Assembly (NCBI RefSeq): GCF_023952475.1
Contig: NZ_JALHRX010000032.1
Location: 1-32,896 of the forward strand
Length of the DNA: 32,896 bases
DNA from: Cupriavidus sp. WGlv3
GTDB lineage: Bacteria; Pseudomonadota; Gammaproteobacteria; Burkholderiales; Burkholderiaceae
Direction of reading: 5' to 3'
Shown here: positions 8,667 to 16,864 of the stretch, piece by piece
Layout: the number at the start of each line of letters is the position of its first letter
Numbering within the stretch: position 1 is the stretch's first letter
Notes under the pieces: model-generated
Database searches by the model: none
What the model saw: only the letters and a program-made list of their open reading frames with translations
Told to the model about the DNA's origin: nothing
Translations under genes and position numbers: made by a program

Positions 8667-9425
8667 TCAGTCAGCTTGCAGCTTGCGGGAGAACACGCGG
8701 GCGCGCAGCTGCTTGAGTTCTTCATCCTGCGCGATCGTAATCGCGCGCATGGCCTCGGCGCTTTGGGATTCCTTCGCGACGCTCTGTTGTTCCTTGTCCG
8801 CGTCGGCTTGAGCGCGAACGCTCATGAGCTGCAGCAGATCCGAGTTCTGGCTGGCGAGCACGTCCAGCATCTGGTTGGTCGTCTGCGCCGCGGCTTGCGC
8901 GGTCGGCGAGAGCTTAATGCTCGATTGAATCTTTTGCCGGCGCTTCGCCACTGACTGCGTATTCTTGTAGATTTGCTCGCCCAGGCTGAACAGGGCCTTG
9001 GCAGTCTTGTCGCCGTTCCTAAACAGATTGCGCTGGTCCTCGAACCATTGCTCCTTGGTTTTTCCCGAAGCGACGACCATGCTATGAATCTTCTTCAGGT
9101 AGTCGGCGTTGTCCGAAACCGTGCCGTAGAGGTCCTTGAGCGTGGTGCCGTAGATCTCGTACTTACCGATGTCATCGGCGATGGAGTCCAGTTGCTCCGT
9201 AATGGCGGCCACATCCAGACCTGTGGCCTGCAGAAGCTGGTTGGCCATCATCTTGTACTGATAGATGATGTTGGTATTCTCGTAGACCTCGGTTTTCAGC
9301 GACTGCATTGCCGTCATGGTGGTTTGCACGAGGCCAACCCAATCGGTGACCGGCAGGGCAGCGTGGGCAGACGAAGCCCCGAAGACCGAGGTTGCGATGG
9401 CGATGTTGGCGATCCACTTCTTCAC
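8667..9425 (-). CDS. virB5: VirB5/TrbJ minor pilus subunit
   Basis: A 252-residue exported protein expected at the tip of the conjugative pilus. The signal peptide MKKWIANIAIATSVFGASSAHA is followed by a helical, Gln/Asp-rich mature part with the TrbJ/VirB5 look (YENTNIIYQYKMMANQLLQ, DIGKYEIYGTTLKDLYGTV and a coiled-coil C-terminal half). It starts with GTG at 9425, with TTTGGAG eight bases upstream, 15 bases after the virB4 stop. Position between virB4 and virB6 matches both trb and virB gene orders. Confidence 0.85.
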   Translation of the reverse strand: MKKWIANIAIATSVFGASSAHAALPVTDWVGLVQTTMTAMQSLKTEVYENTNIIYQYKMMANQLLQATGLDVAAITEQLDSIADDIGKYEIYGTTLKDLYGTVSDNADYLKKIHSMVVASGKTKEQWFEDQRNLFRNGDKTAKALFSLGEQIYKNTQSVAKRRQKIQSSIKLSPTAQAAAQTTNQMLDVLASQNSDLLQLMSVRAQADADKEQQSVAKESQSAEAMRAITIAQDEELKQLRARVFSRKLQAD

Positions 9426-9440
9426 GTTGTTTCTCCAAAG

Positions 9441-11897
9441 TTATGCTGCGCGCGCAAGCATTTCGCGCACATAGCGGTCCTGCCAATCGGATTCACCCGA
9501 CGCGTAGTGCTTGTCGCAGATTGACTGTGCGACCCCGTCCGAGCGCAGCATGGCCACCATCTCGTCGGAGAATGCCGTCTGCAGCATTCGTGTCTGGGTG
9601 TTAGTGATCAGTAGGTAGTCGCGGTTAGGCACCGCGTCTGAAATCAGCTGCACTTGGTCATCGGTTAGCCCGAATTTCTCCTTGTAGAGTTCGGGACTGG
9701 TCTTAGCCTGGCTGTTAGGCAGGTAGATCCAGTTGGCGATGTTTTCCTTGAGGATCTCGAAGTTCGCCACGCGCGCAATCTGACGCAGGGACTGCGTCGC
9801 GCACCAGATGGCGCCGTTGAGCTTGCGGATGGTGGTGATCCAATCCTCGTAGCGCCGATAGAATCGCTCGTTCTGGAAGAAGAAGCCGCATTCCTCGACC
9901 TCGATGATCGTGTAGCGGATGCCATCCATCGACTGACTGATCCGGTAGAACGCATAATCGGTGAACAGCACCGCTGCGCGTTCGTACTTCTGGAACAGTT
10001 CACCCATCTCGATACACAGGTTGTCACTAACCGAGAAAGCGTCTTCGGCGTGATCGAAGAAGTGCCCGTACTGACCACCCTTGAGCCAGATCTGAAGCCG
10101 CCCGCGCAAATCCGCATGCAGCATCGTCGAGAGCGAGCTGAGGGTCCAGCGCTCGCGAGGGTAGCCAGCCAGCAGCTTGACGGCCTCAAAGAGATCCTGC
10201 ACCTGCTGAGGCGACAGCGTGAAGTCGTCATCCTCTAGGGAGAGCGTCAGCCACTCCGTGATGTAAGTGAAGTTCTTCGGGTCGGCCAGCAGCGACAACG
10301 GATTGACCGGCGTGCTGGTCTGAAACTTCCCGGTGACGTCAATGAAGGTACCTCCGCTCAGCAGCGTCGGAATGCGTGTGGAACGGTCCTTGTCGAAGCG
10401 AATCCGCCGCGCCTTGTGCCTGTCGCCTTGCGACACCAGGAAATTCAGGAACACCGATTTGCCGGCACCGATCGGGCCGATGACGAACAGATGGCCGTTG
10501 CCGCCGCGCTGATGCATGTCGACGCGCTGAATTGTGCGGTGGCGCGTTGGCAGGCAGGTCAGGGGAGGCACTTCCGCTCCGGTCTTCTCGCTTAGCCACG
10601 CGTTATAGGACGGGCCTTCCAGGACCGAGCGAACCGGCGCGATGTCGGACACGGCCGGCGTTTCCACGAACTGGAGGCGGCGTTGCTTGTCCCAGCGGCC
10701 AGGCAGGGTACTGTTCCAAGCGGGCATCAGGTTCGCCTTCTCGCGGATCGTCCCGAAGCCGGCGTTGGTCAATGCGCCGACCACCTCGCTGACGGCGTCC
10801 TCGCATTCACCTTCGGAATCCGCGTAGACAATCACCGAGATATTGGCAAAGCCGTGCTGGATCCCCTCGGCGGTGAGACGCTTGAGTGCGTATCCCGCCT
10901 CCTTGGCCAGTTCCTCGCGGCCTTCGTCGTTCTCGCTTTCCTCCTTGGAGACGTACTGCTTCATCATGGAGCGCAGGTTCACCGCCGCCATCTTGTAGAA
11001 GCGGCGCACCTTCTCGATGTAGGCCGTGGCGCGCGCGGTGTCCAGAAAGCGGTACATGATGCAGATATCCAACTCGGCATCCACGTGCATCAGGCTGTCA
11101 AGCGCCGCTTCCTGGAAGCTCATCCATTCCTTCACCGCAACAACCGCGGCATAACGCTTGCCGTGGGCGGATTCGAATAGCAATCGCTCGGCGCCCACCG
11201 TGACCTCGGATTCCGTCAGGTGCGTGTCGAGCAAGGTGACAGGAAACCGGATGCGGCGCGGCGGCACGCTAGGATTGGCGACCTGGTGAAGCGCGGCATA
11301 GCTGTCCTGCATGGTGAGCCGGGTCGGCTTGATGCGCGGAATGCCGCCGGTAAATGCATCGAGCATGGCCTCGAAGCGCCGGGTATCCGCGTGCATCCGC
11401 TCCATGTCGAAGGCGAAAGCGCTGCGAGAGAGAACCGTGTCTTTTGCCGCCTCAACGATGGCGCCGTACACCGAGCGCCCCCCAACCGTCATGTGATAGC
11501 CAATCTTCTCGAAGAACTTTGCAATGCCCGACTCGGGGGTGTAGGCAATGCTGAGGGCGTGCGTGTTCCGGAAGTACCGCCCGGTGGTCATATGCGCACG
11601 GTTCAGTGCGTTCAGACGTGCGTCGGCGCTGTTGCTGAAATCGCCGTCGATGAAGCCGGTTGTGCGGCGGTGGGACAGCCGCCACCAGGCGGTGATGCGG
11701 TTGTCGAAGGATCGGCAAGCCTGGTCGAGCTGGTCGCGGGCCGAGGTAATGTCACTGGCATCGGCGCTATCCGCGTCGACACCCCGAAACTCATAGGCCG
11801 CCAGAAGTGATCCATCCTTGTTCAGGATCAGTTCCGGCGTAATGGACGTGAGCCACGGCACGATCTCGGCCAGCGGCCGGCGTTTCAGTTTCAGCAT
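9441..11897 (-). CDS. virB4: VirB4/TrbE transfer ATPase
   Basis: An 818-residue ATPase that powers pilus assembly and DNA export at the base of the channel. The N-terminal CagE/TrbE/VirB domain covers roughly residues 1-430, and the Walker A motif is VIGPIGAGKSVFLNF near residue 470. The Walker B region reads TIIEVEECGFFF, so the usual Asp-Glu pair is Glu-Glu. It is followed by the conserved WITTIRKLNGAIWCATQSL segment and a TrbE-like C terminus. Length is normal for the family. The ATG overlaps the virB3 stop by seven bases. The substituted Walker B is unusual but may still support catalysis. Confidence 0.94.
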   Translation of the reverse strand: MLKLKRRPLAEIVPWLTSITPELILNKDGSLLAAYEFRGVDADSADASDITSARDQLDQACRSFDNRITAWWRLSHRRTTGFIDGDFSNSADARLNALNRAHMTTGRYFRNTHALSIAYTPESGIAKFFEKIGYHMTVGGRSVYGAIVEAAKDTVLSRSAFAFDMERMHADTRRFEAMLDAFTGGIPRIKPTRLTMQDSYAALHQVANPSVPPRRIRFPVTLLDTHLTESEVTVGAERLLFESAHGKRYAAVVAVKEWMSFQEAALDSLMHVDAELDICIMYRFLDTARATAYIEKVRRFYKMAAVNLRSMMKQYVSKEESENDEGREELAKEAGYALKRLTAEGIQHGFANISVIVYADSEGECEDAVSEVVGALTNAGFGTIREKANLMPAWNSTLPGRWDKQRRLQFVETPAVSDIAPVRSVLEGPSYNAWLSEKTGAEVPPLTCLPTRHRTIQRVDMHQRGGNGHLFVIGPIGAGKSVFLNFLVSQGDRHKARRIRFDKDRSTRIPTLLSGGTFIDVTGKFQTSTPVNPLSLLADPKNFTYITEWLTLSLEDDDFTLSPQQVQDLFEAVKLLAGYPRERWTLSSLSTMLHADLRGRLQIWLKGGQYGHFFDHAEDAFSVSDNLCIEMGELFQKYERAAVLFTDYAFYRISQSMDGIRYTIIEVEECGFFFQNERFYRRYEDWITTIRKLNGAIWCATQSLRQIARVANFEILKENIANWIYLPNSQAKTSPELYKEKFGLTDDQVQLISDAVPNRDYLLITNTQTRMLQTAFSDEMVAMLRSDGVAQSICDKHYASGESDWQDRYVREMLARAA

Positions 11898-12220
11898 GGC
11901 AGGTCGCTGTCAAAGCCGTAAGGCCGGCGAAAGACCGAGTGAGATTTCCCGTGCCAGGGGACGGACTCGTACAGGTCGCCGTACATGTTGTAGATGTTGA
12001 GAATCTGGTTCCACCATGGATCCCGGCTTGTCAGCCAGGCCAGCAGCGCGTGGTTGCAAAGACCGCTGACGAATATCGCCGCCGGGATCTCCCAGCCACT
12101 GCGGTAAGTGACATAGATCAGCAGCGCGACGATGGTGCCGTTGGCGATGGCCAGTCCGCGTACCGCGCCGGCGATCAGGCGCGGCATCGACAAGCCGATG
12201 CTCACATGGTGCTTGCGCAT
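11891..12220 (-). CDS. virB3: VirB3/TrbD inner-membrane protein
   Basis: A 109-residue membrane protein that partners VirB4. Two adjacent hydrophobic segments (GLAIANGTIVALLIYVTY and IPAAIFVSGLCNHALLAWL) are followed by the typical TSRDPWWNQILNIYNMY region, which matches the DPxxxxxxxxY pattern of TrbD/VirB3. The start at 12220 (MRKHHVSIGLS) lies one base after the virB2 stop. A nine-codon longer reading would run into virB2 and is less likely. It overlaps virB4 by seven bases. Confidence 0.87.
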   Translation of the reverse strand: MRKHHVSIGLSMPRLIAGAVRGLAIANGTIVALLIYVTYRSGWEIPAAIFVSGLCNHALLAWLTSRDPWWNQILNIYNMYGDLYESVPWHGKSHSVFRRPYGFDSDLPC

Positions 12221-12221
12221 G

Positions 12222-12569
12222 TCAGAAGCCGGTGCAGGCGGCCACAATATTCAGCGTCTTGAGGATCGACGGTGCCGCCGCGGCGAGGCCGACGCCCACG
12301 CACGCCCCCGAAATGAACTTGGACAGGCTCGACTCCGCATTGGCATAGGCGTACGCGCCGAGCACGATGACGATCAGGCCAATGACGAAGAGGTACTTGG
12401 TGTTGATGAAGGTGGCGATGCCACAGATGAAGTTGCCGAGATTGCCGAGGAACGAATCGTCCGCGGCGGCGGCGGAGGTGGCCACCGCCATCATGCCGAC
12501 GAGCAACAGGACGGAAGGCGCGTACTTGCGTGCGGTGGCGCGGGCGCGCAGGGAGAACTGGGGGGTCAT
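12222..12569 (-). CDS. virB2: VirB2/TrbC conjugative pilin
   Basis: A 115-residue pilin precursor. A long basic leader is followed by a hydrophobic signal segment ending ATSAAAADD, and then by two hydrophobic helices (YLFVIGLIVIVLGAYAYA and FISGACVGVGLAAAAPSIL) separated by a short charged loop, as in VirB2 and TrbC. Two cysteines in the mature part (CGI and the C-terminal CTGF) could form a disulphide or mediate modification. AGGAG lies nine bases upstream of the ATG, one of the best ribosome binding sites in this operon. It lies 18 bases after virB11. Confidence 0.88.
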   Translation of the reverse strand: MTPQFSLRARATARKYAPSVLLLVGMMAVATSAAAADDSFLGNLGNFICGIATFINTKYLFVIGLIVIVLGAYAYANAESSLSKFISGACVGVGLAAAAPSILKTLNIVAACTGF

Positions 12570-12587
12570 GCGGAGGGACTCCTGAGG

Positions 12588-13637
12588 TTAGAAAACGCGT
12601 TGGAATTCGTAGTCGTTGTTGCGAAATCCCTTGATCTCAATGATCTCGGAGAGCACACGCATGTCGCCCGATCGCTTCATGTGCACCACGTAGTGAATGC
12701 AGTCTGCGATGAGCCGGCGCATGTCCTCGACCTTCCAGCCGGAGCCGGGTGGAATGCCGAGGAGCGCCATGCTTTCGAGACGGGACAAAGCCATGCGTGG
12801 GCTTGGTGCGTGAAGAGATCCCATGCCACCGTCGTGGCCGGTGTTGAAGGCCTGGAGCATGTCGTATGCTTCACCGCCGCGGACTTCACCAACGAGAATC
12901 CGGTCGGGCCGGAAGCGCAGGGAGAGCGCAATCAGATGCTGCGTGGTGACCCCCTTGTCGGCGTTGGATAGCAGGCGCACAACGTTCGGCACGCTGGGCT
13001 TGAGTTCGGTCGTGTCCTCGATGGTGATGACGCGCTCGTCCGGCGGGATCTCCCCAACCATGGCGTTGAGAAGCGTGGTCTTGCCAGAGGACGTACCGCC
13101 TGCGACCAGGATGTTCTTGCGTTGTCGGACAAGCTCTCCAAGGGCCTGGGCGAGCGCTTCGTCCTCGACGCGACCGGTGAAAATGGGTGTTTCGGCTTCC
13201 GTGCGCGCGTGTCGCGAGGAGAAGGCACCGGCCTTCACGTAATCCGACAACCGCATGTTCTTCTCGCGATGGCGACGAATGCTGAGTGCGTGACCCTCGA
13301 TCGAGGTCGGCTGCATCACCGCCGCAATCCGCAGGCCCTTGTGACCTGCGTTGATGATGCCTTGTGATGTCCCACGGACTGCGGACTTCTCGACAGAGGA
13401 GGCCAGTGACCGGATTGCCCCTTCGACCTTGAAGGGGTCGAGCACGACATCGAGGCGGGTCATGACGCCGCGCCGCTCGACCCAGATGCTGTTGTGGCGG
13501 TTGATCATGACTTCTGCGACATCATCCGCATGGATGACGTCGTGCAGCGGCGCCAGCGATTCGAAGAACATCGAAACGGCGCTATCGGCCAGCTGCGTGA
13601 GCTGCAGAAGAGGGTGGTTGGCGGACGCTGATTCCAT
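12588..13637 (-). CDS. virB11: VirB11/TrbB hexameric ATPase
   Basis: A 349-residue secretion ATPase of the VirB11/GspE superfamily, which switches the channel between pilus assembly and substrate transfer. The N-terminal domain (VIHADDVAEVMINRHNSIWV) is followed by Walker A VAGGTSSGKTTLLNAM near residue 185, an Asp box ITIEDTTELKP, Walker B DRILVGEVRGGEAYDML and the His box TGHDGGMGSLHA. It is the first gene of the leftward operon. The start codon abuts a GC-rich hairpin and has only a weak ribosome binding site, so its translation may be restrained. Confidence 0.95.
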   Translation of the reverse strand: MESASANHPLLQLTQLADSAVSMFFESLAPLHDVIHADDVAEVMINRHNSIWVERRGVMTRLDVVLDPFKVEGAIRSLASSVEKSAVRGTSQGIINAGHKGLRIAAVMQPTSIEGHALSIRRHREKNMRLSDYVKAGAFSSRHARTEAETPIFTGRVEDEALAQALGELVRQRKNILVAGGTSSGKTTLLNAMVGEIPPDERVITIEDTTELKPSVPNVVRLLSNADKGVTTQHLIALSLRFRPDRILVGEVRGGEAYDMLQAFNTGHDGGMGSLHAPSPRMALSRLESMALLGIPPGSGWKVEDMRRLIADCIHYVVHMKRSGDMRVLSEIIEIKGFRNNDYEFQRVF

Positions 13638-13657
13638 GCCCGCTATTGTTGGCGGGC
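13638..13657 (-). promoter_or_regulatory. Hairpin abutting the virB11 start codon
   Basis: Read on the minus strand, GCCCGC, an eight-base loop and GCGGGC form a perfect 6-bp GC stem that ends immediately before the virB11 ATG. A second small stem, CAAAG/CTTTG at 13657-13671, touches it. The structure would cover the ribosome binding region and could limit translation. Confidence 0.4.
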
Positions 13658-13746
13658 AAAGCCTGACTTTGCGGACCGAAAGCTAGGCCATTTTCAGGAG
13701 CTTTCGATCGAGTCTGCAGCGTGTGGCGGCACCGTCGTCGCGAAAA

Positions 13747-13758
13747 GGAACATGTTCC
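13747..13758. promoter_or_regulatory. 12-base palindrome, candidate operator
   Basis: GGAACATGTTCC is a perfect palindrome about 110 bases upstream of virB11 and 234 bases upstream of virB8. Its place in the only non-coding gap between divergent transfer operons makes it a plausible repressor or activator site. No binding protein can be named. Confidence 0.35.
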
Positions 13759-13991
13759 CTCCAATATCAGCGAAAGGCGCGGTCAAATCCTGAGCATTCG
13801 ACGGGGGATGCGCCAATGCTGTCGCTCAGCATGTGCAATCGGCAGAACCGGCATCGGAAGCTCGTTCGCTCGTTAGCATTGAAGGCCGATGCGACAAATA
13901 TGGAAAGCTCTGCAAAATGGCATAGCTTTCGAGGCCAGGTAGAGGGCAATTCGCTGATTCAATTAGCGGCATCCCAAAGTCCTGCCGCCAC

Positions 13992-14699
13992 ATGCTCTTC
14001 TCTCGCAAATCCACCGACAAAGCCAAGCCCCTGACCGTCGCGCCGGGCATGTATGGCGAAGAGCGTCCGGAGCAAGTCGTTTTCGATCGGACCACGCGCA
14101 TCACCGTGGACCGCAACCACTGGAAGCTCGCTACCGCCGGCGCCGCATGCCTCGCGCTCGTCGCGATTCTGACCCGGGAGCCGCCGCCGTCGGTGGTGAA
14201 GGTCGTGGGCGTGTCGGCCGATGCGACGGGCAAGCCCATCACGCGCGAACTGGACGCATTCCACCCGGATGAACGGCAAGTGCAAGCTGCACTGAAGGAT
14301 CTTGTGCAGCGGTGGTTCACCATCGAGCCCATCCTGACGCCGCAGATCGAATCATCGCGCATGGCGGCGAACCTGCGTTCGGTGCGAGAACAGATGCTGG
14401 GATCGGCGAAAGAGCAGTTCAAGGCATGGGTGGACGAGGATGAGCCGTTCCGGCAGGTGATGGCATCGCCGACGCTCACACGCGAGCCCCGGTTCACCAA
14501 CATCGCAAGCCTGCCCGACAGCACGGTCGTGGTCGAGTTCGTCACGACGACAACCGAAGACGGATACAAGCCGCGCAAGCAGCGGTACGCGATTACCTTT
14601 CGCTACCAAGTCAAGCCGGCCGACAAGGAGGCCATGCTCGGCACGAATCCGTTTGGCGTGTTCCCCATCTTTTTCTCGATCCAGAAATCCGCGGCCTGA
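13992..14699 (+). CDS. virB8: VirB8/TrbF periplasmic channel assembly protein
   Basis: A 235-residue bitopic inner-membrane protein. A short cytoplasmic N terminus is followed by one membrane segment (LATAGAACLALVAIL, about residues 46-60) and a periplasmic NTF2-like domain. It contains the C-terminal NPFG motif (GTNPFGVFPIFFSI) typical of VirB8/TrbF. It nucleates assembly of the core complex with VirB9 and VirB10. It is the first gene of the rightward operon. The ATG at 13992 is the only in-frame start near the N terminus, although the ribosome binding site is poor. Confidence 0.87.
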   Translation: MLFSRKSTDKAKPLTVAPGMYGEERPEQVVFDRTTRITVDRNHWKLATAGAACLALVAILTREPPPSVVKVVGVSADATGKPITRELDAFHPDERQVQAALKDLVQRWFTIEPILTPQIESSRMAANLRSVREQMLGSAKEQFKAWVDEDEPFRQVMASPTLTREPRFTNIASLPDSTVVVEFVTTTTEDGYKPRKQRYAITFRYQVKPADKEAMLGTNPFGVFPIFFSIQKSAA

Positions 14700-14708
14700 G
14701 CCGCGACT

Positions 14709-15626
14709 ATGCCCATGGAAGCCCGTACCCCCTCCCGAGTTCTCCCGCTGGTCATCGCCCTTGGCCTGGCACTGTTGCTTTCCATTCCGGATGGCCACGC
14801 TGCGGACAAGACTGGGCGCCGTCCTGGCGCTGGCATTGCCGGGCTGGGTATCGGCGACCTGAGCGACGCCATGAATCCGGGGAATCCGTTCAATGGCGGT
14901 GTCGATCCTATCGCGCTGCCGGGTGACTCTCGGCTCGTGGTGTTCACGTACAGCCGGGACCAAATTTTCCGGGTGCTGAGCGCGCCATTGAAGGTCACGA
15001 CCATCGAGTTTCCGGACGACGAGCAGATCGTTGGCGACCCGGCCTGGGGCGAGAACGTACGTTGGGACTATGACACCGATGGCGCCAACCATCTCTACGT
15101 GAAGCCGCAGGCGGCGGGCCTCGTCAATACGCTGTCGGTGAACACGAACAAGCGCAGCTACGAGTTCACGCTGGTGTCGTCGCCTCTGGGCGGTATCTTT
15201 TACCAGAAGGTGCGATTCCGCATTCCGACGTCGATCTCGGCCAAGGTCAAGGCCCGCAATGACTCGCGTAGCGAGCAGGCGGACAATGCGAAGGCGACAG
15301 AGGGGGGCGATTCGCGTAACGTCGACGCCGTGGCGGTGCCACCGGACCAGCTGAATTTCGAATACGCCATTTCGGGAAGCGCCAGCTTCAAGCCGGAGAC
15401 CGCTTTCGACGATGGCAAGGCGCTATGGCTACGGTTACCTGCCGCCGCGCTTCAGAGCTGGCCGGTCGCCCTGGTGAAGGACGGCAGCGACTTCGTGGTG
15501 GTGAACCAGATCCGTCGCGGCGGCTATCTGGTGGTCCAGCGTCTGGCCGATACCGTTGTGCTGCGCTCCGGCGACGATGAAGTCAGGATCGAGCGTGGCC
15601 GTCGTCGCGTGTTGGGGCTGTTCTGA
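14709..15626 (+). CDS. virB9: VirB9/TrbG outer-membrane core protein
   Basis: A 305-residue exported protein of the core complex. The signal peptide ends around GHAADK (residue 31). The N-terminal VirB9 domain includes DSRLVVFTYSRDQIFRVL and LYVKPQAAGLVNTLSV. The C-terminal domain, which packs against VirB7 and VirB10 in known systems, includes LNFEYAISGSASFKPETAF, FDDGKALWLRLP and GYLVVQRLADTVVLRSGD. A linker of about 20 charged residues joins the two. It is 9 bases after virB8 and overlaps virB10 by one base. No VirB7 lipoprotein gene is found beside it. Confidence 0.9.
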   Translation: MPMEARTPSRVLPLVIALGLALLLSIPDGHAADKTGRRPGAGIAGLGIGDLSDAMNPGNPFNGGVDPIALPGDSRLVVFTYSRDQIFRVLSAPLKVTTIEFPDDEQIVGDPAWGENVRWDYDTDGANHLYVKPQAAGLVNTLSVNTNKRSYEFTLVSSPLGGIFYQKVRFRIPTSISAKVKARNDSRSEQADNAKATEGGDSRNVDAVAVPPDQLNFEYAISGSASFKPETAFDDGKALWLRLPAAALQSWPVALVKDGSDFVVVNQIRRGGYLVVQRLADTVVLRSGDDEVRIERGRRRVLGLF

Positions 15627-16864
15627 TGCGCGGCGCGAAAATGGATCAGGTCACGTCCGTGACCGACGCGCAGGAGCGCACGGTCAAGGGGAAACTCCCT
15701 CGCAATGTGCTGTTCGCCCTCGGTGGCATCTCGGCGGTACTGGTCGGTGGGTTGGGCTACTACTTCCAAACCATCACCGACGATCAGCTCGAAGCGAAGG
15801 CGGAACAGGCGCGCGCGGATCAAATCAAGCAGCGTGCGGGCAACGCCGACACCGGCCAAAGCCTCGAGGCCGCGATCCGCGCGCAGGCAGACAAGGCCCG
15901 CGAGGAAGCGGAGCGGCAGCGCAAAGCCGCTATTGCCCCTGACACGAAAACGCCGGTCATGACCGCATCGGACCTGGGCGGCGGGGCGAAGGCCAGCCCC
16001 ACCGTGGACCCGAATAAGAACGAGCAGGATGATCTCTACACGGCACCGGTGTTCAAATCGGGCGCGCGCAAATCGCAACTGAATCAAAGCCGGACGCCGC
16101 CCGGCATGGCCGATGTCACGGACCCGGCTCAGATGCGTGCGCTGCAGCAGGCGGTGGCGGCACGCCAGGGCGCTGCGAACGCGGCCGCACTGGCACAGGA
16201 AGGCGCGACAGCGCCACAGTTGCCCGGCGACCGGCAGTTCCTGCGGGACGCCGGCGGCACGACGACGTTGCGAACCGGCTTCGATGGCAAGTTGCCAAAA
16301 TGCACGGTCAGCCGGGGCTTCGTCATCCCAGCGAACTTTGCCGGCGGACTCAACTCGGACAAGCCGGGCGAATTCCGCGCCACCGTGTCACAGGACGTCT
16401 ATGACACCGTGCAGGGCAACTGCAAGGTCATTCCTGCGGGCAGCACGCTGGTTGGCATCTATAGCGCCGACATTGCGGTCGGCCAGGAGCGCGTCCTCAC
16501 GGCGTTCGTGCGCATGCAACTGCCGAACGGCAAGACCGTGCCGCTGATGGGCATGCAGGGCGCTGATCCGGATGGCACCGCCGGCAATAGCGGCGACGTC
16601 AACAACCACTTTCTGAAGATCTTCACCGGTGCGCTGGTGATCGGTGCGCTGTCGCTTCGATTCAACGATAACCCAACCACTACCACCGTCGGGCCGGCGG
16701 GGCTGGTCGCCTATGGGAACGCTGCAGGGCAGATTGCCACGCAGACGGCGCAGACCATCCTGAACCGTAACCAGAATATCCGTCCGACCATCACGACCGA
16801 GCCGGGGCAAAAGATGCTGGTTCAGGTCAAGCATGACATCGTGCTGGAGCCCTATCGTGACTAA
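15626..16864 (+). CDS. virB10: VirB10/TrbI channel core protein
   Basis: A 412-residue protein that spans inner membrane, periplasm and outer membrane. It has one N-terminal membrane segment (NVLFALGGISAVLVGGLGYYF), then a long Ala/Gln/Arg-rich periplasmic arm (residues about 60-200). The C-terminal beta-barrel domain starts near FLRDAGGTTTLRTGF and includes IPAGSTLVGIYSADI, VGQERVLTAFVRMQLPNG and the DVNNHFLKIF region before the membrane-crossing helices. It shares one base with virB9 and overlaps the following transglycosylase gene by eight bases. Length is typical for TrbI/VirB10. Confidence 0.93.
   Translation: MRGAKMDQVTSVTDAQERTVKGKLPRNVLFALGGISAVLVGGLGYYFQTITDDQLEAKAEQARADQIKQRAGNADTGQSLEAAIRAQADKAREEAERQRKAAIAPDTKTPVMTASDLGGGAKASPTVDPNKNEQDDLYTAPVFKSGARKSQLNQSRTPPGMADVTDPAQMRALQQAVAARQGAANAAALAQEGATAPQLPGDRQFLRDAGGTTTLRTGFDGKLPKCTVSRGFVIPANFAGGLNSDKPGEFRATVSQDVYDTVQGNCKVIPAGSTLVGIYSADIAVGQERVLTAFVRMQLPNGKTVPLMGMQGADPDGTAGNSGDVNNHFLKIFTGALVIGALSLRFNDNPTTTTVGPAGLVAYGNAAGQIATQTAQTILNRNQNIRPTITTEPGQKMLVQVKHDIVLEPYRD

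Larger units (their letters stand above)
13638..13991. promoter_or_regulatory. Divergent control region between the two transfer operons
   Basis: This 354-base gap separates the leftward virB11 operon from the rightward virB8 operon and should contain both promoters. No strong sigma-70 pair stands out on either strand. TTGACC on the minus strand (13779-13784) is the best -35-like hexamer, but it lacks a well-spaced -10. A 12-base palindrome and two hairpins lie on the virB11 side. A 19-codon minus-strand open frame (13694-13753) has GGAGGG four bases before its ATG and could be a leader peptide. Confidence 0.55.
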
